This document shows positions 8,302 through 17,012 of a stretch of 49,700 nucleotides of DNA, in pieces. The position numbers and the translations under genes were made by a program. Where the stretch lies: assembly GCA_017965495.1 (NCBI GenBank), contig JAGCPW010000034.1:1-49700 (forward strand), written 5' to 3'. Within the stretch, counting starts at the first letter, position 1. Every line of letters begins with the position of its first letter. This DNA comes from Eubacterium sp. (GTDB lineage: Bacteria > Bacillota > Clostridia > Lachnospirales > Lachnospiraceae). The notes beneath the pieces are model-generated. The model saw only the letters and a list, made by a program, of their open reading frames with translations. It was not told the DNA's origin and searched no databases.

Positions 8302-10326
8302 ATGGAACTTAAGACTATTAAGGGAATAGGAGAGAAAACTGAAAAGGCTTTTAATAGAGCTGGTGTGTTCAGAGCAGAGGATCTAATAGACTATTATCCT
8401 CGTTATTATGATACATACGAAGCTCCAGTTTTGGTCCGAGATTTAGATACAGATAGAACACAAGCAGTCTTTGGAACGGTTGCTCGTGATACTGTCGTTA
8501 GACGAGTTAAAAACTTAACACTAACCGAAGCATTTATTAGAGATGCCAATGGCGATGCTATTAAATGCGTTTGGTTTAATGCGCCATATCTAAAAAATCA
8601 ACTTACACTAGGCGCAACTTTTGTGTTTAGAGGCTTTGTCAAAGAACTTAGACAGGCTCTAGTGATTGACCAGCCTAAGATGTTTAAACAAGACGAATAC
8701 AATAAAAAGATGGGTGAGATGCAACCAGTCTATCCATTAGTTCGTGGCCTAACTAATAATATAGTTACAAAGGCTGTTCGAGATACATTAGAACAAATCT
8801 CAAAACCTGAGTTTTTGCCTCAGTCTATTAGAGATAAATATGATTTGCTAGATGTTAAAGATGCGGTAAAGCAAATTCATTTCCCAAAGAATACAGAAGA
8901 GTTTCAGATTGCAAGAAAGCGATTTGTATTTGAAGAGTTTTTTAGATTTATAAATAACTTGCAAAGCTTAAAGGCAGAAAATGAAAAACAAAAAAATGCG
9001 CATGTAATTAATGATTATAGTGTGGCAGAAGAATTGATTAACAACTTGCCGTATGATCTAACTAAAGCGCAAGTAAATGTTTGGAATGAAATAAAGAAAG
9101 ATATGTCATCAGACGGCGTGATGAATAGACTTGTTCAAGGTGATGTAGGTTCTGGAAAAACTATTGTTGCTATATTAGGACTGCTTAGTGTAGCAGTTAA
9201 TGGTTATCAAGGCGCCATTATGGCTCCAACAGAAGTTTTGGCTAAGCAGCATTACGAGGGAATGCTTGAATTGTTTGATGAGAATGACATTGATCTAAAT
9301 GTTGTGATGCTTACAGGCTCTATGACAGCAAAAGAGAAGCGTGAAGTATATGAAGTGATAGAGTCTGGAAAAGCAAATATAATTGTGGGAACACATGCTT
9401 TAATTCAAGAGGCAGTTAATTATAAAGATTTGGCGCTAGTGGTTACTGATGAGCAACATAGGTTCGGTGTTCGCCAAAGAGAGGCGATATCTCATAAAGG
9501 AGAAAACCCTCATGTGCTTGTTATGAGTGCCACACCTATTCCAAGAACACTTGCTATTATTATGTATGGTGATTTGGACATTTCTATTATTGATGAGATG
9601 CCAGCAGGTAGACTTTCGATTGGTAATGCTTTAGTTGATACATCATACAGACCAAATGCTTATGACTTTATTGAAAAGCAAGTGCAAGCTGGAAGGCAAG
9701 CATATATCATTTGTCCAACTGTAGAATACAGTGAGGCGGTGGAAGGTGAAAATGTAATCGAGTATGCAGAAAAGCTTGAGAAGATTTTCCCACCAAGTAT
9801 TAAAGTTGCATATCTTCACGGCAGAATGAAAAATGATGAGAAAAACGAGATAATGGATAAGTTTGCTGCAAACGAGATTCAAGTTCTTGTTTCAACTACT
9901 GTAGTAGAGGTGGGAGTAAATGTTCCAAACGCTACGGTTATGATGGTGGAAAATGCTGAGAGATTTGGTTTGGCGCAGCTTCATCAACTACGAGGACGTG
10001 TTGGAAGAGGTAGTGAGCAGTCATATTGTATATTTGTAGATGGAAGCAAAGATAAAGCTAAGAAGGAAAGACTTCAGGTTTTGTGTAATTCAAATGACGG
10101 TTTTAAGATAGCAAATGAAGATTTGAAACTACGTGGACCTGGCGATTTCTTTGGCGTAAGACAAAGTGGTGATTATGAGTTTAGAATGGGCGATATTTTA
10201 AATGACGCTGATGTCTTGAAACAAGCGGCAGATAGTTATAAAATGCTTATGGAAGGTGACCTTCCTTTAACAGATAAAGAGAAAAAAATACTAGAAGAAG
10301 ATACAGTTAAAGATTTTAATCTTTAG
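8302..10326 (+). CDS. recG: ATP-dependent DNA helicase RecG
   Basis: Reverses stalled replication forks and branch-migrates Holliday junctions in the cytoplasm. The 674 residues match the usual length. An N-terminal wedge/OB domain (about 1-150) precedes two helicase lobes. The Walker A motif is GDVGSGKT (280-287), the DEAH-type box reads DEQH (383-386), SATPIPRT is motif III, and QLRGRVGRG is motif VI. The C-terminus carries the RecG motif region LKLRGPGDFFGVRQSG. The start has no Shine-Dalgarno and may be leaderless. ddl follows after 16 bases, so recG appears to head a recG-ddl-murF transcript. Confidence 0.97.
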   Translation: MELKTIKGIGEKTEKAFNRAGVFRAEDLIDYYPRYYDTYEAPVLVRDLDTDRTQAVFGTVARDTVVRRVKNLTLTEAFIRDANGDAIKCVWFNAPYLKNQLTLGATFVFRGFVKELRQALVIDQPKMFKQDEYNKKMGEMQPVYPLVRGLTNNIVTKAVRDTLEQISKPEFLPQSIRDKYDLLDVKDAVKQIHFPKNTEEFQIARKRFVFEEFFRFINNLQSLKAENEKQKNAHVINDYSVAEELINNLPYDLTKAQVNVWNEIKKDMSSDGVMNRLVQGDVGSGKTIVAILGLLSVAVNGYQGAIMAPTEVLAKQHYEGMLELFDENDIDLNVVMLTGSMTAKEKREVYEVIESGKANIIVGTHALIQEAVNYKDLALVVTDEQHRFGVRQREAISHKGENPHVLVMSATPIPRTLAIIMYGDLDISIIDEMPAGRLSIGNALVDTSYRPNAYDFIEKQVQAGRQAYIICPTVEYSEAVEGENVIEYAEKLEKIFPPSIKVAYLHGRMKNDEKNEIMDKFAANEIQVLVSTTVVEVGVNVPNATVMMVENAERFGLAQLHQLRGRVGRGSEQSYCIFVDGSKDKAKKERLQVLCNSNDGFKIANEDLKLRGPGDFFGVRQSGDYEFRMGDILNDADVLKQAADSYKMLMEGDLPLTDKEKKILEEDTVKDFNL

Positions 10327-10342
10327 ACAGAATGGAGTAGTT

Positions 10343-11383
10343 ATGAACATAGCAGTTCTTTGTGGCGGACTAAGTACAGAAAGAGAAATATCAATAAAAT
10401 CAGGATACAATGTGTGCAAGGCTCTAAGGAGTAAAGGGCACAATGCTGTTTTAGTGGATCCATATTATAACAGTAATGATGCAAACATTTTTGAAAAAGC
10501 TGAGGCTGATTACGATATCGATGTGGAAAGATATAAACTTGATTCTTTGACAGGAGATATTTATTCATACGAGATTAAAGGTCGTCCATATTTTAAATCG
10601 AATGTTTTGTTTATTCTAGAGCAGGCAGATATTGTGTTTAATGGTTTACATGGAAGATATGGCGAAGATGGAATGGTGCAAGCTGTTCTTGATTTGCACG
10701 CTATTAAATATACAGGTTCAAATCACGTGGCTAGTGCACTTGGCATGGACAAAGGTTTAACTAAGCAGATTTTTAAAGGTAAGGGTGTTCCTACACCTGA
10801 GAGTGTTTGGTTGCAAGAAGGCGATGATTACGACCTTGATAAGATTGGAATGGATTTTCCACTTGTTGTTAAGGCTACCAATGGTGGCTCAAGTGTGGGA
10901 GTTTATATTGTTAACAATGAAGAGGAATACAAAGACGCAATTTTTGAGTGTTACAAAATAGATGATTCTGTTTTGATTGAAGAGTTTATAGACGGAAGAG
11001 AATTCTCTGTAGGTGTAGTGGGAGATGAGGTTTTTCCGGTAGTTGAAATTATTCCAAAAGATGGTTGGTATGATTACACTAACAAATACGAGCCAGGTGC
11101 TACTGAAGAAATATGTCCTGCAGACATCACTACTGAACAAACTATTAAAATGCAAACTATAGCTAAAGAAGCTTGTGACGTATTAGGATGCGAAGTATAT
11201 GCTAGAGCGGACATTATTATGACTGAGAATGATGATATGTATTGTTTAGAGGTCAATACTTTGCCAGGTATGACTGAAACTAGTTTGGTTCCAAGAGAAG
11301 CAGAGAGTTTAGGAATTAGTTTTGCAGATCTTTGCGAGAGAATTATCGAATTATCATTTAAGAAATACGAGGACAAAGAATGA
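10343..11383 (+). CDS. ddl: D-alanine--D-alanine ligase
   Basis: Joins two D-alanines using ATP, supplying the end of the peptidoglycan stem peptide. The next gene (murF) uses this dipeptide. The protein has 346 residues with an ATP-grasp fold. The N-terminal domain contains NIAVLCGGLSTEREIS; HGRYGEDGMVQ follows near residue 100; the ATP-binding part includes PLVVKATNGGSSVGV; and the metal-binding residues are in LEVNTLPGMTETSLVP. The loop WYDYTNKYEPGAT keeps the tyrosine pattern expected of D-Ala-D-Ala rather than D-Ala-D-lactate ligases, so vancomycin-type resistance is not predicted. Its TGA overlaps the murF ATG (ATGA). Confidence 0.97.
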   Translation: MNIAVLCGGLSTEREISIKSGYNVCKALRSKGHNAVLVDPYYNSNDANIFEKAEADYDIDVERYKLDSLTGDIYSYEIKGRPYFKSNVLFILEQADIVFNGLHGRYGEDGMVQAVLDLHAIKYTGSNHVASALGMDKGLTKQIFKGKGVPTPESVWLQEGDDYDLDKIGMDFPLVVKATNGGSSVGVYIVNNEEEYKDAIFECYKIDDSVLIEEFIDGREFSVGVVGDEVFPVVEIIPKDGWYDYTNKYEPGATEEICPADITTEQTIKMQTIAKEACDVLGCEVYARADIIMTENDDMYCLEVNTLPGMTETSLVPREAESLGISFADLCERIIELSFKKYEDKE

Positions 11384-12726
11384 GAAACTTATCTTTAAGA
11401 AACATCGCTAGAGCTACTAGCGGAGAGTACTTTGGTCCAGAAGAATTGCTAGACCAAGTAGTATCCGGCGTAGACAAAGACAGTAGAGAAATAAAAGAAG
11501 GCTATCTATACATTCCTTTTGTGGGAGCGAGAGTAGATGGTCATGATTTTATTGCGGACGTTTTTGAAAAAGGTGCGCTTTGTACTTTGTCTGAGAAAAA
11601 GTTAGACATTGAACAGCCTTATATTTTGGTTGAAAACAGTGGACAGGCGCTTAAAGATATTGCTGAGTTTTATAGAGAGCAATTAGACTGTCAGATTATT
11701 GGTATTACTGGTAGTGTTGGAAAAACTAGTACTAAAGAAATTATTGCATCAGTTCTATCAGAAAAGTTTAATGTTCTTAAAACTGAGGGCAATTTTAATA
11801 ACGAGATTGGAATGCCACTTACTCTTCTTAAGATTCGTGAAGAACATGAGATTGCTGTTGTTGAAATGGGAATCAGTTTCTTTGACGAGATGAGAAGACT
11901 TTCAAAAGTTTCCAAACCTGATGTTTGTGTGATCACAAATATTGGAACTTGTCATTTAGAAAACCTTAATGACAGAGATGGTGTACTTAAAGCAAAGACA
12001 GAGATGTTTGAAAATGCTAAGCCTAACTGTCTTACAGTTTTAAATGGAGATGATGATAAACTTGCCACTATAGAAGAAGTGAATGGAAGAGAGCCAGTGT
12101 TCTATGGTTTAGAGTCTGATAGAAATATTACAGCATATAATATTGAGCCAGATGGAATGAAGGGTACCAACTGTACTATCAAATATAATGATTTTGAATT
12201 TGATACATATATCCCAATTCCAGGTCTACATATGATTCATAATGCACTTGCAGCTACATGCGTTGGTGTTCACTTTGGAATGAGTCTAGAAGAGATAGAT
12301 CAAGGAATTAGGAATCTTAAAGCCATTGGCGGGAGAAATAATATTTTTGAGAATCATGGAATTACCATCATAGATGATTGCTATAATGCGAATCCAATGT
12401 CTATGAAGGCATCTATTGATGTACTTAATAATTCGAGCGGAAGAAAAGTTGCTATACTTGGCGACATGTTTGAACTGGGAAAAGATGAAGCAGCACTTCA
12501 CAGAGAAGTGGGCGAGTTTATAAATACTAAAGATATTGATTTAGTTATTTGTATCGGAAAACTTGCCAAGAATATTGCTGATGCAGTAACTAATGCAAAA
12601 GTATTATACTTTGAGACTAAGAATGAATTTAATCCAGACGAGATCTTAACTGAAGGTGATACAGTTTTGGTTAAGGCTTCAAACGGAATGAAGTTTAAAG
12701 AGATAGTAGAGAAACTATCAGAATAA
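11380..12726 (+). CDS. murF: UDP-MurNAc-tripeptide--D-Ala-D-Ala ligase MurF
   Basis: Last cytoplasmic amino-acid addition in peptidoglycan precursor synthesis: attaches D-Ala-D-Ala to UDP-MurNAc-tripeptide with ATP. It is a 448-residue Mur ligase. The N-terminal substrate domain contains SGVDKDSREIKEGYLYIPF, the central ATPase domain contains GITGSVGKTSTKE (P-loop, about residues 108-120) and EMGIS, and the C-terminal domain begins around IDDCYNANPMSMKASID. The start overlaps ddl by four bases, which suggests translational coupling. Ddl makes the substrate MurF consumes, so this pairing is functional. A gene for an exported protein follows after 12 bases. Confidence 0.97.
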   Translation: MRNLSLRNIARATSGEYFGPEELLDQVVSGVDKDSREIKEGYLYIPFVGARVDGHDFIADVFEKGALCTLSEKKLDIEQPYILVENSGQALKDIAEFYREQLDCQIIGITGSVGKTSTKEIIASVLSEKFNVLKTEGNFNNEIGMPLTLLKIREEHEIAVVEMGISFFDEMRRLSKVSKPDVCVITNIGTCHLENLNDRDGVLKAKTEMFENAKPNCLTVLNGDDDKLATIEEVNGREPVFYGLESDRNITAYNIEPDGMKGTNCTIKYNDFEFDTYIPIPGLHMIHNALAATCVGVHFGMSLEEIDQGIRNLKAIGGRNNIFENHGITIIDDCYNANPMSMKASIDVLNNSSGRKVAILGDMFELGKDEAALHREVGEFINTKDIDLVICIGKLAKNIADAVTNAKVLYFETKNEFNPDEILTEGDTVLVKASNGMKFKEIVEKLSE

Positions 12727-12738
12727 AGGAGAATGAGT

Positions 12739-13542
12739 ATGGTTAAAAGAATAGTTGCGTGCCTACTTGTTTTAACACTTGTCTTTACAAGTGTTAATTT
12801 GTATGAGGTGCAAGCCAAGAAGAAACCAAAACTAAATAAGAAACAAGTTTTGGTGAGAATGGGTACTCCAGTTAAACTTAAAGTTAAAAACACAAAGAAG
12901 AAAATTAAGTGGAAGACATCCAACAAAAAGATTGCTACAGTTTCTAAAAAAGGTGTAGTCAAAGGTAAAGACGCCGGCAAATGTGTAATCACAGCCAAAG
13001 TCGGAAAGAAGAAACTTAAATGTAAAGTTTCAGTAGCTAATAAAGTAGCAAAATCTACCAGTGCTAAAACAATTGCTGCCGTTGCTAAAAAGATAAAAGC
13101 TAAAGGGACTTATGATTCAGATTCTAAGTCCTATAGATATGTTCAAAGGTTAGTGGATAATAATCGCTTATTCATAGTTAGTTTGAAATATTATCCAAAT
13201 ACTAATCATTTAGAACAGGAGATTATCTTTAATGATCAATCTCTTAAGTTGAACTTTCATGTGGGTGATAAAAGAAAATGTATTTTTGAATATGGTGACC
13301 CTGTAGTGGGATATCATGTAAAAGGAAATTGGGATGCAAACAAAGTAAGTGATGGAGCATATGCTATTTCTATAACAGAGGCAAATATTCCAGAGCAATA
13401 CTATGAGATGGCTAAGTCTCAGTTATATCCATATTTGGATCAATCTATTAATTTCTTTGATCAAGTAATGAAAACTTTAAAAACAAAAATATATTCAGAA
13501 AGCTTTGGATTCAATTATCCAAAGAGCAAATATTTCGATTAA
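12739..13542 (+). CDS. Secreted lysine-rich protein with bacterial Ig-like (BIG2) domain
   Basis: An exported 267-residue protein of unknown function. Two in-frame ATGs lie close together (12733 and 12739). AAAGGAG at 12725-12731 is seven bases from the second but only one from the first, so I use 12739. The signal peptide (MVKRIVACLLVLTLVFTSVN) likely ends at VQA before KKKPK. Residues 27-100 resemble a BIG2-type fold (VKLKVKNTKKKIKWKTSNKK, then IATVSKKGVVKGKDAGKCVI) with an extreme lysine content. The rest is a mixed alpha/beta region I do not recognise. It sits in the recG-ddl-murF transcript, directly before a lipoprotein gene, so it may be made alongside cell-wall enzymes. Confidence 0.8.
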   Translation: MVKRIVACLLVLTLVFTSVNLYEVQAKKKPKLNKKQVLVRMGTPVKLKVKNTKKKIKWKTSNKKIATVSKKGVVKGKDAGKCVITAKVGKKKLKCKVSVANKVAKSTSAKTIAAVAKKIKAKGTYDSDSKSYRYVQRLVDNNRLFIVSLKYYPNTNHLEQEIIFNDQSLKLNFHVGDKRKCIFEYGDPVVGYHVKGNWDANKVSDGAYAISITEANIPEQYYEMAKSQLYPYLDQSINFFDQVMKTLKTKIYSESFGFNYPKSKYFD

Positions 13543-13567
13543 TTAAAATGTGTGTGAGGTAAGAAAT

Positions 13568-15025
13568 ATGAAAAAGAAAGTAGGCATAGTTTTATTAACT
13601 ATGGTCATTGCTCTGTGCGTAGTAGCTTTGGCTGGTTGTGGTAAAACTAAAAGATCAGGAACAGCATTAAAGTGGGCATATGATGACCTAAACAAATTAG
13701 CTAAAAAGAACGAGAAAGTTGATGTTAAATACATCAAGAAACTAGACCAGTTAAATATCACCATTGAATCATATGGTGATCCAAACAAAGTATTTAAGAC
13801 ATTAAACAAAGATATTAAAAACCAAGATGTTGGAATATTATACTTTGGCGGATATTATAGTTTAGATGCCGAAGACAAAACTGTTGTTTTGAAACAAATC
13901 GGAAAGCTACAATGTAAATCTATAAAAGTTTTAGGTTTAGATGATATGTTTTATGAATATTCCGAACGTAGCTGGATGGATATATTGCCAAAAGTAGATA
14001 CACTTTATACTGATAAATGTGAATACTTTAAAAACTATGATGCCGCATCTAAACAAAAACTAGCAACTGTTAAAAAACTATGGTTGAAAGATACGTTGTT
14101 TGATGACATTAACGTCTTTAGTGGACTAGAAGAACTAGCTATTGATGCAGTGATAGAAGAATACGATGATAGGATTAGTACTGATACTATTATGGATGTA
14201 AATTATACCACTCCGCATATGACAGAGCCTGCCACTAACAAAGAAGGTGTAACTAAAAAACCAGTAGAACCATATAGAGATACATATTTGTTTAATCACG
14301 GTGTATATGCAGTTGATAATATAATGCGTCTTGCAAAACTACCTAAATTATCAAAACTTACAATTGCGCCTACATTTGAAAAATATAACTTAGATGGCTA
14401 TGGTGCTGATTATATATTTGCGATAAGTAACGTCAGAAATGACATAATGGTTAATGAGCCAAAACAAAAAATATCTGATGACAAATATCTAAAAATAGAT
14501 GATCTAGTGAATCAATACTCAAATCTTATCGAGGGCTCGAGAGAAGCTACAGTAAATCAGTTTATTTCTAATGACTTGAAAGGCAATTATAAAAAGGCTA
14601 AAAAGTTTAAAGTTAAGAAAGGACATCCTAAACTAAAAGATAAGGCTGTTGTTTATAAGGTTTCTCCTTATGTGGCAAATTTTGCTACAAAAAAGAAGTA
14701 CTACGACAACGGATCCATTCAAACAAAGAAAGATTTAGGCGGTTCTATTAGAACACCTGAAAGAGCTGGTGATTATAGATATTTTGTATATGTATATCCA
14801 GTTTATAAATACTATGGTAAGTACGATAAAGGAACAAAGGCTTACTCTGAGACATATTACATTCAGGTTTCAGACATGAAGAAAAAGGTTACTTACAAAC
14901 CTATCAAAGTTGCGACTGCTAAACCTGAAAAGAAAATATCTTATTCCGGTTCTATACCAAAGAAACATTCAGGTACAGTAAAAGAAAAGAAGATTGAAAA
15001 AGCAATTAAAAAGTTAGCTAAATAA
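13568..15025 (+). CDS. Lysine-rich lipoprotein with leucine-rich-repeat-like region
   Basis: Function not recognised. A reading from 13550 exists, but GAGGTAAGAAAT directly before the ATG at 13568 sets the start at MKKKVGIVLL. The signal ends in a lipobox, ALAGC, so the mature protein should be lipid-anchored outside the membrane (485 residues in all). Residues 90-200 have irregular Leu/Ile spacing (KSIKVLGLDDM, TVKKLWLKD, SGLEELAID), suggestive of a leucine-rich repeat. The C-terminal 150 residues are rich in Lys and Tyr (KGHPKLKDKAVVYKVSPYV) and end KKIEKAIKKLAK. It is the last gene of the recG transcript and closes at a bidirectional terminator. Confidence 0.78.
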   Translation: MKKKVGIVLLTMVIALCVVALAGCGKTKRSGTALKWAYDDLNKLAKKNEKVDVKYIKKLDQLNITIESYGDPNKVFKTLNKDIKNQDVGILYFGGYYSLDAEDKTVVLKQIGKLQCKSIKVLGLDDMFYEYSERSWMDILPKVDTLYTDKCEYFKNYDAASKQKLATVKKLWLKDTLFDDINVFSGLEELAIDAVIEEYDDRISTDTIMDVNYTTPHMTEPATNKEGVTKKPVEPYRDTYLFNHGVYAVDNIMRLAKLPKLSKLTIAPTFEKYNLDGYGADYIFAISNVRNDIMVNEPKQKISDDKYLKIDDLVNQYSNLIEGSREATVNQFISNDLKGNYKKAKKFKVKKGHPKLKDKAVVYKVSPYVANFATKKKYYDNGSIQTKKDLGGSIRTPERAGDYRYFVYVYPVYKYYGKYDKGTKAYSETYYIQVSDMKKKVTYKPIKVATAKPEKKISYSGSIPKKHSGTVKEKKIEKAIKKLAK

Positions 15026-15026
15026 A

Positions 15027-15053
15027 AAAAGCGAGGCATTTAGCCTCGCTTTT
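15027..15053. terminator. Bidirectional terminator between two exported-protein genes
   Basis: AAAAGCGAGGC (15027-15037) pairs perfectly with GCCTCGCTTTT (15043-15053), loop ATTTA. A- and T-runs on either side allow it to act in both directions. Confidence 0.92.
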
Positions 15054-15056
15054 GAT

Positions 15057-15803
15057 TTATTTAATTTTAATTGAAAAGTCACCGCCTGAGATTGATGTCC
15101 ATCTTACAAATTTAATATAGTATGTTCCCTTTTTCATTTTGTTTTTAACTGAATTAGTGAAAGCCGCGGAATATAATTTCATTTTTGAATGGCCATTTAT
15201 TCTAGTGGTAGTAAGTTTCTTTTTGCCCTTATAGAAAATCACTTCTAGATTTCCTTGGATGTCTTTTCCTTTAATTATGAATTTTGCTTTTCTAGCTTTT
15301 TTAAATTTAATCTTAAACCAAGAAGCTTTTTTCTGACCATTTGCAACCATGCCTACTTTTTCTTTCTTAAGTTTTAATTTGGTTGCTTTTTTCTTCTTTA
15401 TGTTTTTATCAGATATTTTTTTAGTGGATAGTTTAAGAGTATATTTTCTTACAGAATCTGTGTGATACCACATATAAAATTTATATGTAGTTCCTTTTCT
15501 GACTGACCATACAAATTTACGTGGATCACCTTTTCCTGTTCCATAAATCTTATCTGAAATAGAATTACCCTTTGCATCCTCCAAAGTGATAGGACCTGGA
15601 TCCTCGCTAAATGTCATAGTAAGTTTGCCGCTTTTAGTTGCTTTGTATTGATAAGTCATATAATAGCCTTTTACATTAATGTTGTTTGTTCCATCTTTGA
15701 TGACAACCGTGCTGTTGTTTTCGCCATCAGCAAAAATAGCTGAGCCAAAAAGAGTAACAGTTAACATCATAGTGGCGATGATAATACTTAATAATCTTTT
15801 CAT
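15057..15803 (-). CDS. Secreted lysine-rich protein with two PPC-like beta domains
   Basis: An exported protein of 248 residues. GGAGG lies nine bases before the ATG at 15803. The signal peptide (MKRLLSIIIATMMLTVTLF and on) likely ends at IFA before DGEN. The mature part looks like two beta-sandwiches of similar design, each ending in a Tyr-rich strand (TTYKFYMWYHTDSVRKYTLK, and GTYYIKFVRWTSISGGDFS). This resembles bacterial pre-peptidase C-terminal domains, which bind other proteins or glycans; I did not confirm it by search. The central linker (KNIKKKKATKLKLKKEK) is very basic. It converges on the lipoprotein gene and is transcribed from a -10 TATAAT at 15838..15833 with a weak -35. Confidence 0.78.
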   Translation of the reverse strand: MKRLLSIIIATMMLTVTLFGSAIFADGENNSTVVIKDGTNNINVKGYYMTYQYKATKSGKLTMTFSEDPGPITLEDAKGNSISDKIYGTGKGDPRKFVWSVRKGTTYKFYMWYHTDSVRKYTLKLSTKKISDKNIKKKKATKLKLKKEKVGMVANGQKKASWFKIKFKKARKAKFIIKGKDIQGNLEVIFYKGKKKLTTTRINGHSKMKLYSAAFTNSVKNKMKKGTYYIKFVRWTSISGGDFSIKIK

Positions 15804-15844
15804 ATTAAATCCTCCGTTCCTAAACTAATTTAATTATATAATAT

Positions 15845-16924
15845 TTATAAACTTTTTAAAAACTCTTTTATATATTCAGTCAAGTTATCATCATTTAAAT
15901 CTGAAATTCTGATAAACTCATATTTTGAATTGTATTCTGATCTAAATACATATTTAAAATCTCCAAAAGCAGTAACAAAGGAGTCGCTAACGTTTTCGTA
16001 GCAGTTAGATGCCTTAGCTTGCTCACGGTAATTCTTATCTACAAATTGAGATACTGATTTATGAATAGCTTTATCTTCTTCAGGAAGATAGTAGTAGTCT
16101 TTGTAATTATTAAAGAAAAGTTTTAGATTATCTTCTAATATTTTTATTTTTAACTGGCATTTGTTTTCTTTAATCTTTATCGAGTACGAATTAGTGTTTT
16201 GAGTGATATCAATAGCGCTAAGAGGCTTATCAGATAGAATATTAACCACCAATTCCTTCTTGTCATTTCCATTCATATCTTTATATTCAGAAATGTTCCA
16301 ATCTGAAATCTTAAAATCACCATTAAAGAAATCACATAGGTTTAGTAGTTCTGTAATCTTTCCCATATACAAAACATCTTCCCTATTGTGAAGAAGTAGA
16401 GGGTAGATTAGTTTTTGGTCTTTAGTTCGAACATACTCTTTATAAACTTCCACCAACTCACCACCAGAGAATGGATCTGTACGCTTAATACCAACAGCTT
16501 CCTCTAGAGTTTTTTGTTTCATATTTGGAAGATTTAAAACATTTTTAAGTGATGAAATGTCTTTATAAATATCAACACTTTTAAGTCTGTCTAAATCCAA
16601 ATCAATATTATAGTTATCAGCCCTATCATTAACGAAAGGAATATCAAAACTGTTACCATTAAAGTGAATTAAGCAGTCATAGTCTTTGATGAACTTCTGA
16701 AATGCCATAATGACATTAGCTTCGTCATTATAGTTATCAGCAAACCACTGAGCATACATCCATTTTCCCTCGTCAAAATACATTGCTCCAATCAAATAAA
16801 TAGAGCAATATTTTCTAGAAAGCCCAGTAGTTTCTATGTCAAAATACAAGATTTTTTCTTTGTCGGCAAACTTTTCTATCGGGTAATCGACAGTAATTTT
16901 TGCCTCATCTTTTATCACTAACAT
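15845..16924 (-). CDS. YprB-type DEDD 3'-5' exonuclease (RNase H-like)
   Basis: Probable nucleic-acid exonuclease. The RNase H-like domain holds the DEDD residues: FDIETTGL (D and E, about residues 29-31 from this start), IHFNGNSFDIPF (second D) and the late HNREDVLYM (final D). In known enzymes these bind two metal ions. It matches the B. subtilis YprB type (RNase_H_2). The last 150 residues have no family I recognise. An upstream TTG at 16954 is possible, but the ATG at 16924 (MLVIKDEAK) is preferred. It has no Shine-Dalgarno, and an extended -10 (TGTTATAAT) ends seven bases before it. Substrate unknown; roles in DNA or RNA turnover are both possible. Confidence 0.85.
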   Translation of the reverse strand: MLVIKDEAKITVDYPIEKFADKEKILYFDIETTGLSRKYCSIYLIGAMYFDEGKWMYAQWFADNYNDEANVIMAFQKFIKDYDCLIHFNGNSFDIPFVNDRADNYNIDLDLDRLKSVDIYKDISSLKNVLNLPNMKQKTLEEAVGIKRTDPFSGGELVEVYKEYVRTKDQKLIYPLLLHNREDVLYMGKITELLNLCDFFNGDFKISDWNISEYKDMNGNDKKELVVNILSDKPLSAIDITQNTNSYSIKIKENKCQLKIKILEDNLKLFFNNYKDYYYLPEEDKAIHKSVSQFVDKNYREQAKASNCYENVSDSFVTAFGDFKYVFRSEYNSKYEFIRISDLNDDNLTEYIKEFLKSL

Positions 16925-16931
16925 ATGAAAA

Positions 16932-16940
16932 ATTATAACA
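16932..16940 (-). promoter_or_regulatory. Extended -10 promoter of the exonuclease gene
   Basis: TGTTATAAT read on the - strand, ending at 16932. Seven bases later is the ATG at 16924, so the transcript may begin at or next to the start codon. No good -35 is visible. Confidence 0.5.
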
Positions 16941-16969
16941 TAATTAAAACCCAAATTAGTAGTAATTAG

Positions 16970-16978
16970 TGCTATAAT
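16970..16978 (+). promoter_or_regulatory. Extended -10 promoter of the ldh-rnf operon
   Basis: TGCTATAAT, an extended -10 with a perfect TATAAT and no clear -35. It leaves a leader of about 28 bases with AAGGAG before the start at 17013. Confidence 0.6.
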
Positions 16979-17012
16979 ATTAAAAGATTGTGCAAAAAGG
17001 AGATTGAAATAA

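Noticed and set aside
10343-11383. Ddl considered as a D-Ala-D-lactate (vancomycin-resistance) ligase
   Set aside because: The omega-loop keeps the tyrosine pattern (WYDYTNKY) of ordinary D-Ala-D-Ala ligases.
13550-13567. Longer N-terminus for the lipoprotein (MCEVRN...)
   Set aside because: The Shine-Dalgarno lies inside this stretch and a lipoprotein signal starts properly at MKKK (13568).
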